Source: JAANXG01 sp034520625 (GTDB lineage Bacteria; Pseudomonadota; Gammaproteobacteria; Arenicellales; JAANXG01). Taken from it: a stretch of DNA of 64,000 nt. Below, one piece after another: positions 8,441-16,987 of this stretch. The position numbers and the translations under genes were made by a program. The notes beneath the pieces are model-generated. The model saw only the letters and a list, made by a program, of their open reading frames with translations, was not told the origin of the DNA and did no database searches. Position 1 is the stretch's first letter. Every line of letters starts with the position of its first letter. The stretch covers positions 1-64,000 of the forward strand of contig JAXHNI010000008.1 of assembly GCA_034520625.1 (NCBI GenBank). Reading direction: 5' to 3'.

Positions 8441-8470
8441 TTACGAATCACGCCCTTATCGTGCTAAAAT
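8441..8470 (+). promoter_or_regulatory. Predicted sigma-70 promoter of gyrA
   Basis: TTACGA (8441-8446) and TAAAAT (8465-8470) are 18 bases apart, and TG at 8462-8463 makes an extended -10. The predicted transcript would have a leader of about 150 bases before the GTG of gyrA. Pattern match only. Confidence 0.5.
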
Positions 8471-8560
8471 CCGGACTCCACGGAGGCGGCATTCAGTGCA
8501 CTCCGGTATTTCCTGTTTTACCTCCGAAAATCAAGGTTTAAGCGGCTTCATACAACGTGT

Positions 8561-8602
8561 GGGGATACGGGGTCGGAATCGCGGTTCTGACCCCGTATCC
8601 CC
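8561..8602. repeat. Near-perfect 20-bp-arm palindrome in the gyrA leader
   Basis: GGGGATACGGGGTCGGAATC is followed after two bases by its near-complement GGTTCTGACCCCGTATCCCC (two mismatches). In RNA this would form a very stable hairpin about 28 bases before the gyrA start codon. No T-run follows, so it is not a standard intrinsic terminator. The GGGGATACGGGGTC core looks like a dispersed REP-type element. Confidence 0.75.
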
Positions 8603-8629
8603 AGCCGTCTAGCCCAGGGTCGATCAATC

Positions 8630-11206
8630 GTGGAATCAATCGCAAAAGAGACCATCCCATCGAATCTCGATCAGGAGATGCGCCAGTCGTACCTGGCGTA
8701 TGCCATGAGCGTGATCGTGGGCCGGGCGCTGCCGGATGTGCGCGACGGCCTGAAGCCCGTCCACCGCCGGGTGTTGTACGCCATGGCGGAATTGGGCAAC
8801 GACTGGAACAAGGCCTACAAGAAATCCGCCCGCGTGGTCGGCGACGTCATCGGTAAATACCACCCCCATGGCGACGTGGCCGTCTACGACACCATCGTAC
8901 GCATGGCGCAGGATTTCTCCATGCGCTATCCGACCATCGACGGACAGGGCAACTTCGGATCCGTGGACGGCGATTCCCCGGCGGCCATGCGCTACACCGA
9001 GATTCGCCTGGCCAAGATCGCCCATGAGCTGCTGTCCGATATCGATAAGGAGACGGTGGATTTCGGCCCCAACTACGATGAGACCGAAACCCAGCCGCTG
9101 GTGCTGCCCACCCGGCTGCCGAACCTGCTGGTCAATGGATCCTCGGGCATCGCCGTGGGAATGGCGACGAACATCCCGCCCCACAATCTCACCGAGGTGG
9201 TCAACGCTTGTATTGCGCTAATCGACGACGACGAGATTTCCGTCGAGCAGCTCATGGAGCATGTCAGCGGTCCCGACTTCCCCACCGCGGGCATTATCAA
9301 CGGCAGCTCCGGCATCCGCAGCGCTTATCGAACCGGGCGCGGCAAGGTCTACGTCCGGGCGCGCACGGAGATCGAGGAGGATCCGAAGACGGGCCGCCAG
9401 ACCATCATCGTCACCGAGCTGCCCTACCAGGTGAACAAGGCCCGACTGCTGGAGAAGATCGCCGAGCTCGTCAAGACCAAGCGGCTCGAGGGCATCTCCG
9501 AGCTGCGCGACGAGTCCGACAAGAGCGGCATGCGCATGGTCATCGAGCTGAAGCGCGGGGAGATCGGCGAAGTGGTGCTGAACAATCTCTATCAGCATAC
9601 ACAGATGCAGAACGTGTTCGGCATCAACATGGTGGCGCTGATCGAGAATCAGCCCAAGGTGTTCAATCTCAAGGAGCTGCTGGACGAATTCGTCCGTCAC
9701 CGCCGCGAGGTGGTGACCCGGCGCACGATCTTCGAGCTGAAGAAGGCCCGCGACCGCGCCCATGTGCTGGAGGGACTCGCCGTCGCGTTGAGCAACGTCG
9801 ACCCGGTGATCCAGTTGATCAAGACCGCAGAAAGCCCCGCCGACGCCAAGCGCAAGCTGGTGGCCACGGTGTGGCGGTCCGAGGTGGTGACGCAGATGCT
9901 GGCCCGGGCGGGCGCCGAGGCGTCGCGGCCGGAAGGGCTCGCGCCGGAGTACGGGCTGCTTGACGACGGCTATCACCTTTCGGAGGTCCAGGCCCAGGCG
10001 ATACTGGACCTCAGGCTGCACCGCCTTACCGCGCTCGAGCAGGACAAGATCCGCAGCGAGTACGCGGAGATTCTCGGCAGGATCGAGGATTTCCTGGATA
10101 TCCTGGGCAGCCGCGAGCGCCTCATGAATGTCATTCGCGAGGAGCTGATCGCCGTACGCGACGAGTACGGCGACGGCCGCCGCACCGAGATCGTGCACGA
10201 TTACTCGGACCTGTCCACCGAGGACCTGATCGCCGAGGAGGACGTGGTGGTCACCCTGTCCCACGCCGGCTATGCCAAGGCCCAGTCCCTGTCCGAGTAC
10301 CGGTCCCAGCGCCGGGGCGGGCGGGGCAAGTCGGCGACCAGCACCAAGGACGAGGACTTCGTGGACCGTATGTTCGTGGCCAACACCCACGACACGATCC
10401 TGTGCTTCTCCAACCTGGGCAAGGTTTACTGGATGAAGGTCTACCAGCTGCCCCAGGCCGGGCGGGGCGCCCGCGGGCGGCCCTTGATCAACCTGCTGCC
10501 CCTGCAGGGCGGCGAGAAGATCACCACGGTCCTGCCGGTGAAGGAATTCACCGAAGGGTATTTCGTTTTCATGGCCGCCAGCGACGGTACGGTCAAGAAA
10601 ACGCCGCTCAAGGATTTCTCGCGCCCGCGCTCCTCGGGAATCATTGCCATCGACCTGAAGCCGGAACAGTACCTGGTCGGCGCCGATATCACCGATGGCC
10701 ACAAGAACGTTCTGCTGTTTACCGATGCCGGAAAGAGTATCCGCTTCGCCGAATCCGACGTGCGATCGATGGGCCGGACGGCCCGCGGGGTGCGGGGCAT
10801 CATGCTGAAGCCGACCCACAGGGTGATTTCGCTGATTATCTGCGCGGAGAGACCTGACGAAGACACCGCGGTGCTGGTGGCCACGGAGAACGGCTACGGC
10901 AAGCGCACCCGCTTGACGGGATTTCCGCGCCAGGGTCGGGGTGGCCAGGGTGTCATCGCCATGAATGCCAACGCGCGCAACGGCCGGATCGTGGCGGCGG
11001 AGTATGTCGGCGACAATGACGAAGTCATGCTGATCACCAACCTCGGCACGCTAATACGCACCACGGTCGACGGGATCTCCATCCAGGGCCGCAATACCCA
11101 GGGCGTGCGCGTGATCGGCGTCAAGGACGGTGAGCACCTCAGCAGCCTGGAGCGCATTGAGGAAAGCGGCGAGGACAACGGCGACGAAGGGGAGGGCGAG
11201 GCGTGA
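8630..11206 (+). CDS. gyrA: DNA gyrase subunit A
   Basis: This is the breakage-reunion and DNA-wrapping subunit of gyrase, 858 residues, complete. The N-terminal block SYLAYAMSVIVGRALPDVRDG and the catalytic tyrosine Tyr122 (AAMRYTEIRLAKIAHE) are intact. The C-terminal beta-pinwheel carries the GyrA-box QRRGGRG near residue 560. The quinolone-determining region reads HPHGDVAVYDTIVRMAQ, so position 83 is valine where E. coli has serine; Asp87 is kept. The start is a GTG (8630) with a weak AGGG upstream, and no better in-frame ATG exists. A strong palindrome sits in its leader. Confidence 0.98.
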   Translation: MESIAKETIPSNLDQEMRQSYLAYAMSVIVGRALPDVRDGLKPVHRRVLYAMAELGNDWNKAYKKSARVVGDVIGKYHPHGDVAVYDTIVRMAQDFSMRYPTIDGQGNFGSVDGDSPAAMRYTEIRLAKIAHELLSDIDKETVDFGPNYDETETQPLVLPTRLPNLLVNGSSGIAVGMATNIPPHNLTEVVNACIALIDDDEISVEQLMEHVSGPDFPTAGIINGSSGIRSAYRTGRGKVYVRARTEIEEDPKTGRQTIIVTELPYQVNKARLLEKIAELVKTKRLEGISELRDESDKSGMRMVIELKRGEIGEVVLNNLYQHTQMQNVFGINMVALIENQPKVFNLKELLDEFVRHRREVVTRRTIFELKKARDRAHVLEGLAVALSNVDPVIQLIKTAESPADAKRKLVATVWRSEVVTQMLARAGAEASRPEGLAPEYGLLDDGYHLSEVQAQAILDLRLHRLTALEQDKIRSEYAEILGRIEDFLDILGSRERLMNVIREELIAVRDEYGDGRRTEIVHDYSDLSTEDLIAEEDVVVTLSHAGYAKAQSLSEYRSQRRGGRGKSATSTKDEDFVDRMFVANTHDTILCFSNLGKVYWMKVYQLPQAGRGARGRPLINLLPLQGGEKITTVLPVKEFTEGYFVFMAASDGTVKKTPLKDFSRPRSSGIIAIDLKPEQYLVGADITDGHKNVLLFTDAGKSIRFAESDVRSMGRTARGVRGIMLKPTHRVISLIICAERPDEDTAVLVATENGYGKRTRLTGFPRQGRGGQGVIAMNANARNGRIVAAEYVGDNDEVMLITNLGTLIRTTVDGISIQGRNTQGVRVIGVKDGEHLSSLERIEESGEDNGDEGEGEA

Positions 11207-11264
11207 TGGCGGACAGGGTTGATGTCAAACCGGCGCCTGACCTGCCCGTGTCCGGGCCCTGCCG

Positions 11265-11292
11265 TTGTAGGTCGGGTGCAAGCCCGACAAGC
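11265..11292. repeat. Small hairpin between gyrA and serC
   Basis: TTGTAGGTCGGGTGCAAGCC continues to CGACAA, giving a stem GTCGGG/CCCGAC with a short loop. No T-run follows. It resembles small dispersed repeats of gammaproteobacteria, and its function is unknown. Confidence 0.45.
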
Positions 11293-11300
11293 TGACCGTC

Positions 11301-12386
11301 GTGCCTCGTGTATTTAATTTCAGCGCCGGACCGGCGGCGCTGCCCCGGTCCGTGCTGGAACAGGTGCGGGAGGAGCTGCTGGACTGGCAGGGCGTGGGCG
11401 CATCGGTCATGGAGATCAGCCACCGGGGGCGGCCGTTCATGGAGATGGCCGAGCGGGCGGAATCGGACCTCAGGGAGCTGCTGCAGATCCCGTCCAAATA
11501 CAAGATATTGTTTCTGGCCGGCGGCGCACAGGCGCAGTTTTCCTGCCTGCCGCTCAATCTGCTGGGCGATCGCGATACCGCCGATTACGTGATTACCGGC
11601 CACTGGTCCGAGGTGGCTCGGAAAGAGGGCGAGCGATACTGCCGGGCCAATGTCGCGGCAAGCGGTTCCCGGGAAGGTTTTACGACGATTCCGAATTCCG
11701 CCGAATGGCGGTGCGATCCGGATGCGGCGTACCTGCATTACACGCCGAATGAAACCATCCACGGCGTCGCGTTCAATGACGTGCCGCGCATCGAGGGCGC
11801 GACCCTGGTGGCCGATATGACTTCGTGCCTTCTGTCGGAGCGCGTGGACGTGAGCCGGTTCGGGATGATCTACGCGGGCGCGCAGAAGAACATCGGACCG
11901 GCGGGACTCACCGTGGTGATCGTGCGTGAGGACCTGTTGAACCGGGCCTCCCCGCTGACGCCGAAAGTCTACGACTACCGGCGCCAGGCGGAGGCCGGCT
12001 CGATGGCGAACACGCCGCCGACGTTCGCCTGGTATGTGTCGGGGCTGGTGTTCCGCTGGCTGAAGGAACAGGGCGGCCTGGACGCGATGGAAGCCACCAA
12101 TCTCCGCAAGGCGCGGAAACTGTACGACACCATCGACGAATCCGGCGGGTTCTATCGCAATCCGGTGGATCCGCCTTTCAGGTCGAGGATGAACGTGCCG
12201 TTCACGCTGGCCGATTCATCCCTGGATGAAGCATTTCTCCGCGAGGCGGAGAGCAGCGGCTTCCATGCGCTCAAGGGGCACCGTGCCGTGGGCGGCATGC
12301 GCGCCAGCATATACAACGCCATGCCCGAAGCGGGCGTCGACGCGCTCGTGGATTTCATGAAGTATTTCCATTCAAACAAGGGATAA
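11301..12386 (+). CDS. serC: Phosphoserine aminotransferase
   Basis: SerC transfers the amino group of glutamate to 3-phosphohydroxypyruvate (serine synthesis), and to the matching intermediate of pyridoxal phosphate synthesis where that pathway is present. The 361-residue class V aminotransferase begins RVFNFSAGPAALPRSVLEQ, carries LFLAGGAQAQFS and DMTSCLLSERVD, and has the PLP lysine in YAGAQKNIGPAGL. The C-terminus GGMRASIYNAMP is standard. The start is GTG 11301; the family N-terminus begins immediately, so no upstream start is needed. serA follows 7 bases after the stop. Confidence 0.97.
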   Translation: MPRVFNFSAGPAALPRSVLEQVREELLDWQGVGASVMEISHRGRPFMEMAERAESDLRELLQIPSKYKILFLAGGAQAQFSCLPLNLLGDRDTADYVITGHWSEVARKEGERYCRANVAASGSREGFTTIPNSAEWRCDPDAAYLHYTPNETIHGVAFNDVPRIEGATLVADMTSCLLSERVDVSRFGMIYAGAQKNIGPAGLTVVIVREDLLNRASPLTPKVYDYRRQAEAGSMANTPPTFAWYVSGLVFRWLKEQGGLDAMEATNLRKARKLYDTIDESGGFYRNPVDPPFRSRMNVPFTLADSSLDEAFLREAESSGFHALKGHRAVGGMRASIYNAMPEAGVDALVDFMKYFHSNKG

Positions 12387-12393
12387 CGTTTCG

Positions 12394-13557
12394 ATGTACT
12401 CTGTACTGACTTTCAACAATATTTCCCCGTCGGGCCTGGAAAGGTTCGACGACACGCTTTACAGGATCGACGCCGGCAACGCCGAGCCGGACGTCGTGCT
12501 CCTGCGTTCCTACAATCTGCACGATTGGGCCATCCCCGATTCCCTGCAGGCCGTGGGCCGCGCCGGGGCCGGGGTCAACAATATCCCGGTGGACAAGATG
12601 AGCGAGCGGGGCATCCCGGTGTTCAACGCCCCGGGCGCCAATGCCAACGCCGTCAAGGAGCTGGTGCTTGCCGGTATCCTGATAGCCAGCCGCAACATCT
12701 GTGAAGCGTGGGATTACACCCGGAACCTCAAAATGCGCGGCGAGGAGTTGAAGCGTGCGGTGGAATCCGGCAAGAAGCAGTACGCCGGGTTCGAGCTTCC
12801 GGGGCGGACCATCGGTATCGTGGGCCTCGGGTCCATCGGACGCCGCGTGGCCAATGCCTGCATCGACCTTGGGATGAAAGTCATCGGCTATGACCCCATG
12901 CTGACCGTTGACGGCGCCTGGATGTTGTCGAATCAGGTTCAGCGGGCCGCCAATATCGAGCAGCTCCTGTCGCGCTCGGATTTCATCACTTTTCACGTGC
13001 CGTTGAACGACTCCACGCGGGACATGATCAACGACACGAACATCCATCATCTCAAGCGCGACGCCACGATTCTGAATTTCGCCCGCGACGGCGTGGTGGA
13101 CGAGGGCACGGTCTGCAAGGCCACGGCGGACGGCCGCCTGCATGCCTATGTCACCGATTTTCCCAACGACCGTTCGGCGGCCTGCAACCGTGTGATCGAG
13201 CTGCCGCACCTGGGGGCATCGACCCAGGAGGCCGAGGACAACAGTGCGGTAATGGTGGTGGAACAGATCCGCGACTACCTGGAGAACGGCAATATCCGCA
13301 ATGCCGTGAATTTCCCCGAGACGCAAATGGTCCGGGAGACGCAGTACCGTCTGGTGATGGCGCACTCGAACGTGCCGAACATGCTGGGCCAGATCTCCAC
13401 CGCCATGGCGAACGCGGAGCTGAATATCCACGACATGATCAACCAGTCCCGTGGCCAGCTCGCCTATACCCTGGTCGATACGGACAGCCCGATCCCGGAA
13501 GCCGTCGTCGATCGGGTCCGTGCCGTCGAGGGTGTTATGATGGCGCGGGCTCTGTAA
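12394..13557 (+). CDS. serA: D-3-phosphoglycerate dehydrogenase with C-terminal ACT domain
   Basis: This enzyme catalyses the first step of serine synthesis, oxidising 3-phosphoglycerate with NAD. The 387-residue protein has a substrate domain, the NAD-binding GIVGLGSIGRRVANACIDLG (about 142-161), the catalytic arginine in NFARDGVVDE, and the histidine in LPHLGAST. A C-terminal ACT domain (about 315-387) probably binds serine for feedback control. It lacks the longer intervening domain of type 1 enzymes. It lies 7 bases after serC, forming a serine-synthesis pair placed inside the usual serC-pheA junction. Confidence 0.93.
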   Translation: MYSVLTFNNISPSGLERFDDTLYRIDAGNAEPDVVLLRSYNLHDWAIPDSLQAVGRAGAGVNNIPVDKMSERGIPVFNAPGANANAVKELVLAGILIASRNICEAWDYTRNLKMRGEELKRAVESGKKQYAGFELPGRTIGIVGLGSIGRRVANACIDLGMKVIGYDPMLTVDGAWMLSNQVQRAANIEQLLSRSDFITFHVPLNDSTRDMINDTNIHHLKRDATILNFARDGVVDEGTVCKATADGRLHAYVTDFPNDRSAACNRVIELPHLGASTQEAEDNSAVMVVEQIRDYLENGNIRNAVNFPETQMVRETQYRLVMAHSNVPNMLGQISTAMANAELNIHDMINQSRGQLAYTLVDTDSPIPEAVVDRVRAVEGVMMARAL

Positions 13558-13590
13558 ACCGGGAGTGTTATGTGCTTGTTCTGAAATTGG

Positions 13591-13692
13591 GTCATTGCGA
13601 GGAGCGGAGCGACGAAGCAATCCATGTTCGGTCACGGTGTGGTGTCATGGGAACATGGATTGCAGCGGCGGCTGACGCCGCCTCGCAATGAC
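13591..13692. repeat. MITE-like inverted repeat (GTCATTGCGAGGAGCG type)
   Basis: The outer arms GTCATTGCGAG (13591) and CTCGCAATGAC (ending 13692) are exact complements, and inner arms GCAATCCATGTTC and GAACATGGATTGC are also exact complements. The roughly 102-base unit has no coding capacity. The CATTGCGAGGAGCG...AAGCAATCC motif is a widespread dispersed element in proteobacteria. It separates serA from pheA. Confidence 0.8.
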
Positions 13693-13731
13693 GACTCCTC
13701 TGATTGATCAGGGTTTGTAAGCGGCGAGCAA

Positions 13732-14808
13732 ATGCCCAAGAAACTTGAAGAGCTCAGGCAGCGCATCGACGAGATCGACGAGACCGTGCAGTCGTTGATC
13801 AGCGACCGCGTTCGGCTGGCGAAGCAGATCGGGGCGATCAAGCAGCAGGCGGGGTCGGCGAGCGTCTACCGCCCGGAGCGGGAGGCGCGGATTCTCCGCA
13901 CGGTGATCGAACGCAACGAAGGGCCGCTGAGCGACGAGCAGCTCGTGCGCATATTCCGGGAGCTGATTTCCGCCACCATCGCGGCGGAAGCTCCCATCAC
14001 GGTCGGGTTCCTGGGCCCGGAGGCCACCTACACGCATTCGGCGACCCTCAAGCACTTCGGCCAATCCGTGACGGCGCTGCCCCGGACCACGATCGACGAT
14101 GTTTTCCACGCCGTGGAGATGGGGGAGTGTGATTACGGCGTCGTGCCCGTGGAGAATTCAATCGAGGGCATGATTTCCCACACCCTGGATTCGTTTTTCA
14201 CTTCGCCTTTGAAGATCTGTGGAGAGATTCTTCTGCGCATCCGTCATCAGTTGTTGTCGTCCGCCGCGTCCATCTCCGAAGTACAGCGGGTTGTCAGCCA
14301 TGCCCAGTCGCTGGCGCAGTGCCGGCACTGGCTCGCCCAGCATCTGCCGAATGCCGAATTGGCCAGTGTGACGAGCAACGCGGAAGCCGTCCGGCAGATC
14401 CACGGCAACCGCCGCGCGGCGGCGATCGCCAGCGAAGCGGCGGGCATTCTCTACGAGGTGCCGGTTCTTCAGGCGAATATCGAGGACGACGCGGCCAACA
14501 CCACGCGCTTTCTGGTGATCGGTCGCGAGGACACGCCGGCGAGCGGCCGGGATAAGACCAGCCTCGTGGTATCCAACCCGAACAAGCCCGGGGCCCTGCA
14601 CCGGATTCTCACGCCGCTGGCGGAACAGAACGTGAGCATGACGCGTATCGAGTCGCGGCCTTCGAAAGCCGCGCTCTGGGAGTACGTCTTTTTCATTGAT
14701 ATAGAAGGGCATATCGAAGATCCGCACGTCAGCACGGCACTTGAAAGGCTGGAAGCCGAGGCGGGTTTCCTGCGCTCGCTGGGCTCCTATCCGAGGGCCG
14801 TGGTATGA
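13732..14808 (+). CDS. pheA: Bifunctional chorismate mutase/prephenate dehydratase (P-protein)
   Basis: PheA converts chorismate to prephenate and then to phenylpyruvate. The 358-residue protein has an AroQ chorismate mutase domain (1-85, LRQRIDEIDETVQSLISDRV). A prephenate dehydratase domain follows (VGFLGPEATYTHSATLKHFG, VPVENSIEGMISHTLDSF, with the catalytic TRF in NTTRFLVIG). A C-terminal ACT domain carries the phenylalanine-binding ESRPSKAALWEYVFFID. The stop overlaps the hisC start in an ATGA. Confidence 0.97.
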   Translation: MPKKLEELRQRIDEIDETVQSLISDRVRLAKQIGAIKQQAGSASVYRPEREARILRTVIERNEGPLSDEQLVRIFRELISATIAAEAPITVGFLGPEATYTHSATLKHFGQSVTALPRTTIDDVFHAVEMGECDYGVVPVENSIEGMISHTLDSFFTSPLKICGEILLRIRHQLLSSAASISEVQRVVSHAQSLAQCRHWLAQHLPNAELASVTSNAEAVRQIHGNRRAAAIASEAAGILYEVPVLQANIEDDAANTTRFLVIGREDTPASGRDKTSLVVSNPNKPGALHRILTPLAEQNVSMTRIESRPSKAALWEYVFFIDIEGHIEDPHVSTALERLEAEAGFLRSLGSYPRAVV

Positions 14809-15908
14809 CCGGCACCGGATTCCCATATACCTCGGCGGTGCCCGACATTCTGGACCTCGCGCCGTACCAGCCCGGCAAGCCGGTGGAGGAACTGGAGCGC
14901 GAGCTCGGTGTGCGCAACGCCCTCAAGCTGGCCTCCAATGAGAATCCCGCGGGGCCCGCCGAAGGCGTCCGCGCCGTGCTCGAGGAAGGGTGGGCCGGGA
15001 TCCGCCTGTACCCTGATGCCAACGGCTTCGCTTTAAAGGCATCGCTGGCCGACCATCTCGGAACGACCCCGGACCGGATTACGCTCGGCAACGGCTCCAA
15101 TGACGTATTGGATCTGCTGGCCCGCGTGTTCGTGACCCCCGGGGACGAAGTCGTCTATTCAGAGTATGCGTTTCTCGTCTACGCGCTCGTGACGCGCGCC
15201 ACCAGCGGCCGGGCGGTGGTGGTTCCCGCCAGGGACTGGGGGCATGATCTCCCGGCAATGGCGGCCGCGGTGACCGATCGCACGAAACTGGTTTTCATCG
15301 CGAATCCCAACAATCCCACCGGAACCTGTACCGATAAGGCGGTGCTCGAGGATTTTCTCGAAAGCGTTCCGGATGACGTCGTCGTGGTGCTGGACGAAGC
15401 CTACTGCGAGTATGTCGACTGGGACCGCTACCCGGACGGTCTGGCGTATCTGGCGCGGTTCCCGAATCTGGTGGTTACCCGGACGTTCTCGAAGATCCAC
15501 GGGCTGGCGGGCCTTCGGGTCGGCTACGCGGTCGCCAGCCGGGAGATCACGGACCTGCTCAACCGGGTACGGCAGCCTTTCAATGTGAATCATCTCGCCC
15601 AGAAAGCCGCAATGGCGGCGCTTGCGGACCGGGACCATGTGGCCCGGTGCCGCGACATCAACAGCCAGGGTCTGGCGCATTTTTCCGGCGCCTGTGAAGC
15701 CATGGGTCTGCCATATATCCCTTCGATGGCTAATTTCCTGACCGTGGAATTCGGCGACCGCACCACGGAAGTCTACGAGGCGCTGCTGCGGCAGGGGATC
15801 ATCGTGCGTCCCCTGGGCAACTACGGCATGTCCGGGCACCTGCGCATCACCATCGGTATGCCCGCGGACATGGACATGATGGAAAGCGCGCTGAGGCGAA
15901 TTCTTTGA
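14805..15908 (+). CDS. hisC: Histidinol-phosphate/aromatic aminotransferase
   Basis: This class I/II PLP-dependent aminotransferase has 367 residues. Recognisable blocks are LASNENPAGPAEG, LGNGSNDVLDLLARVF, ANPNNPTGT, VVLDEAYCEY, the PLP lysine in RTFSKIHGLAGLRVGY, and the terminal arginine region GHLRITIGMP. Between pheA and tyrA it probably serves phenylalanine and tyrosine synthesis as well as, or instead of, histidine synthesis. The ATG overlaps the pheA stop. Confidence 0.93.
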   Translation: MTGTGFPYTSAVPDILDLAPYQPGKPVEELERELGVRNALKLASNENPAGPAEGVRAVLEEGWAGIRLYPDANGFALKASLADHLGTTPDRITLGNGSNDVLDLLARVFVTPGDEVVYSEYAFLVYALVTRATSGRAVVVPARDWGHDLPAMAAAVTDRTKLVFIANPNNPTGTCTDKAVLEDFLESVPDDVVVVLDEAYCEYVDWDRYPDGLAYLARFPNLVVTRTFSKIHGLAGLRVGYAVASREITDLLNRVRQPFNVNHLAQKAAMAALADRDHVARCRDINSQGLAHFSGACEAMGLPYIPSMANFLTVEFGDRTTEVYEALLRQGIIVRPLGNYGMSGHLRITIGMPADMDMMESALRRIL

Positions 15909-16103
15909 GTCCCGCGTGGTGGTATCCACAGCGGCAAAGCGCGGTCACGACCCGGCAGCGCCGGCATCGTCATCCCGATGGCGGGACGTCGTGCCGGAAG
16001 TGCCTGGCTTTGGCTCCCGGCGATGACGCCGGTTCATGGACCCCGGCAGGGCGAGTTGCCCGAACCAGCGGGTCCCGGTTCGTGAACGGCGCCCGCGCGG
16101 CTC

Positions 16104-16987
16104 ATGGTTGAATCGGCATCCCTACGGATTGCCATCGTCGGCGTCGGCCTGATCGGCGGGTCGCTGGCGCGCGCCTTGAAAGCCGCCGGTGTGGTCCGGG
16201 AGATCGTCGGCGTGGCCCGGACCGAGGCGTCATTGAGCAAGGCGCTGGAGCTGGGGATCATCGACCGCGGCGAGACCGGGGCATCGGAGGTCGGACCCGT
16301 CGATGTGCTGGTGGTCGCCACGCCGGTGCGCGCCATCCCGGGCGTGATGCGGGAATTTGCCCCGCACCTGGACAGCGAGACCGTGGTGACGGACGTCGGC
16401 AGCGTGAAAACCTGGGTCTGCCGGGCGGCCGGCGAGTGTCTCGGTGAGGCGCGGTCGCGATTCGTGCCCGGCCATCCCATCGCCGGCACCGAGCGTTCGG
16501 GAGTCGAGGCCGCATTCCCGTCGCTGTTCGAAAAACGAACCGTGATCCTGACGCCCGACAGCGGCGTGGCGCCGTCGGCCGTGGAGACGGTGGCGGGCAT
16601 GTGGCGGCAGGCCGGCGCCGAGGTGCTGACCATGGACCCGCGCCGCCACGACGACATCCTGGCCGCCACCAGCCATCTGCCCCACATGGTGGCGTACACC
16701 CTGGTCAACACACTGGCCGCCCATCCGCAGCACGAAGAGTTGTTCCGGCTTGCCGCCGGGGGTTCTACGACTTCACGCGCATCGCCTCCAGCGACCCCGT
16801 CATGTGGCGGGACATCGCGCTGACCAACGCCGGGCCGCTCATCGACGCAATGAAGGAGTTTCGCGGCGGGCTGGATGCCCTCATCCAGGCCCTGGAGGCG
16901 GGTGACGAGGACGCTTTGCATCGGACGTTCTCCAGCGCCAAGCAGGCCCGGGATCTCGGACTGGCCTGGAAGAACGGCGCCCGATGA
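16104..16987 (+). pseudogene. tyrA: Prephenate dehydrogenase, one frameshift
   Basis: TyrA oxidatively decarboxylates prephenate to 4-hydroxyphenylpyruvate. The NAD-binding motif is IVGVGLIGGSLARALKAAG, the active-site histidine is in PGHPIAGTERSGVEAA, and SHLPHMVAYTLVN follows. After EELFRLAAGG the matching frame moves: FYDFTRIASSDPVMWRDI continues in the other frame to TGA 16985-16987. The shift sits on a run of five Gs (16758-16762) where six would restore the frame, a classic homopolymer error. The repaired length is about 294 residues. The stop overlaps the ATG of aroA. Confidence 0.85.

Noticed and set aside
9218..10819. Long minus-strand open frame of about 533 codons inside gyrA
   Set aside because: Antisense shadow; gyrA is complete and unambiguous here.
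16758..16762. Programmed frameshift in tyrA
   Set aside because: There is no slippery heptamer with a downstream pseudoknot typical of programmed sites. A five-versus-six G homopolymer error is simpler, and three other genes nearby have similar lesions.
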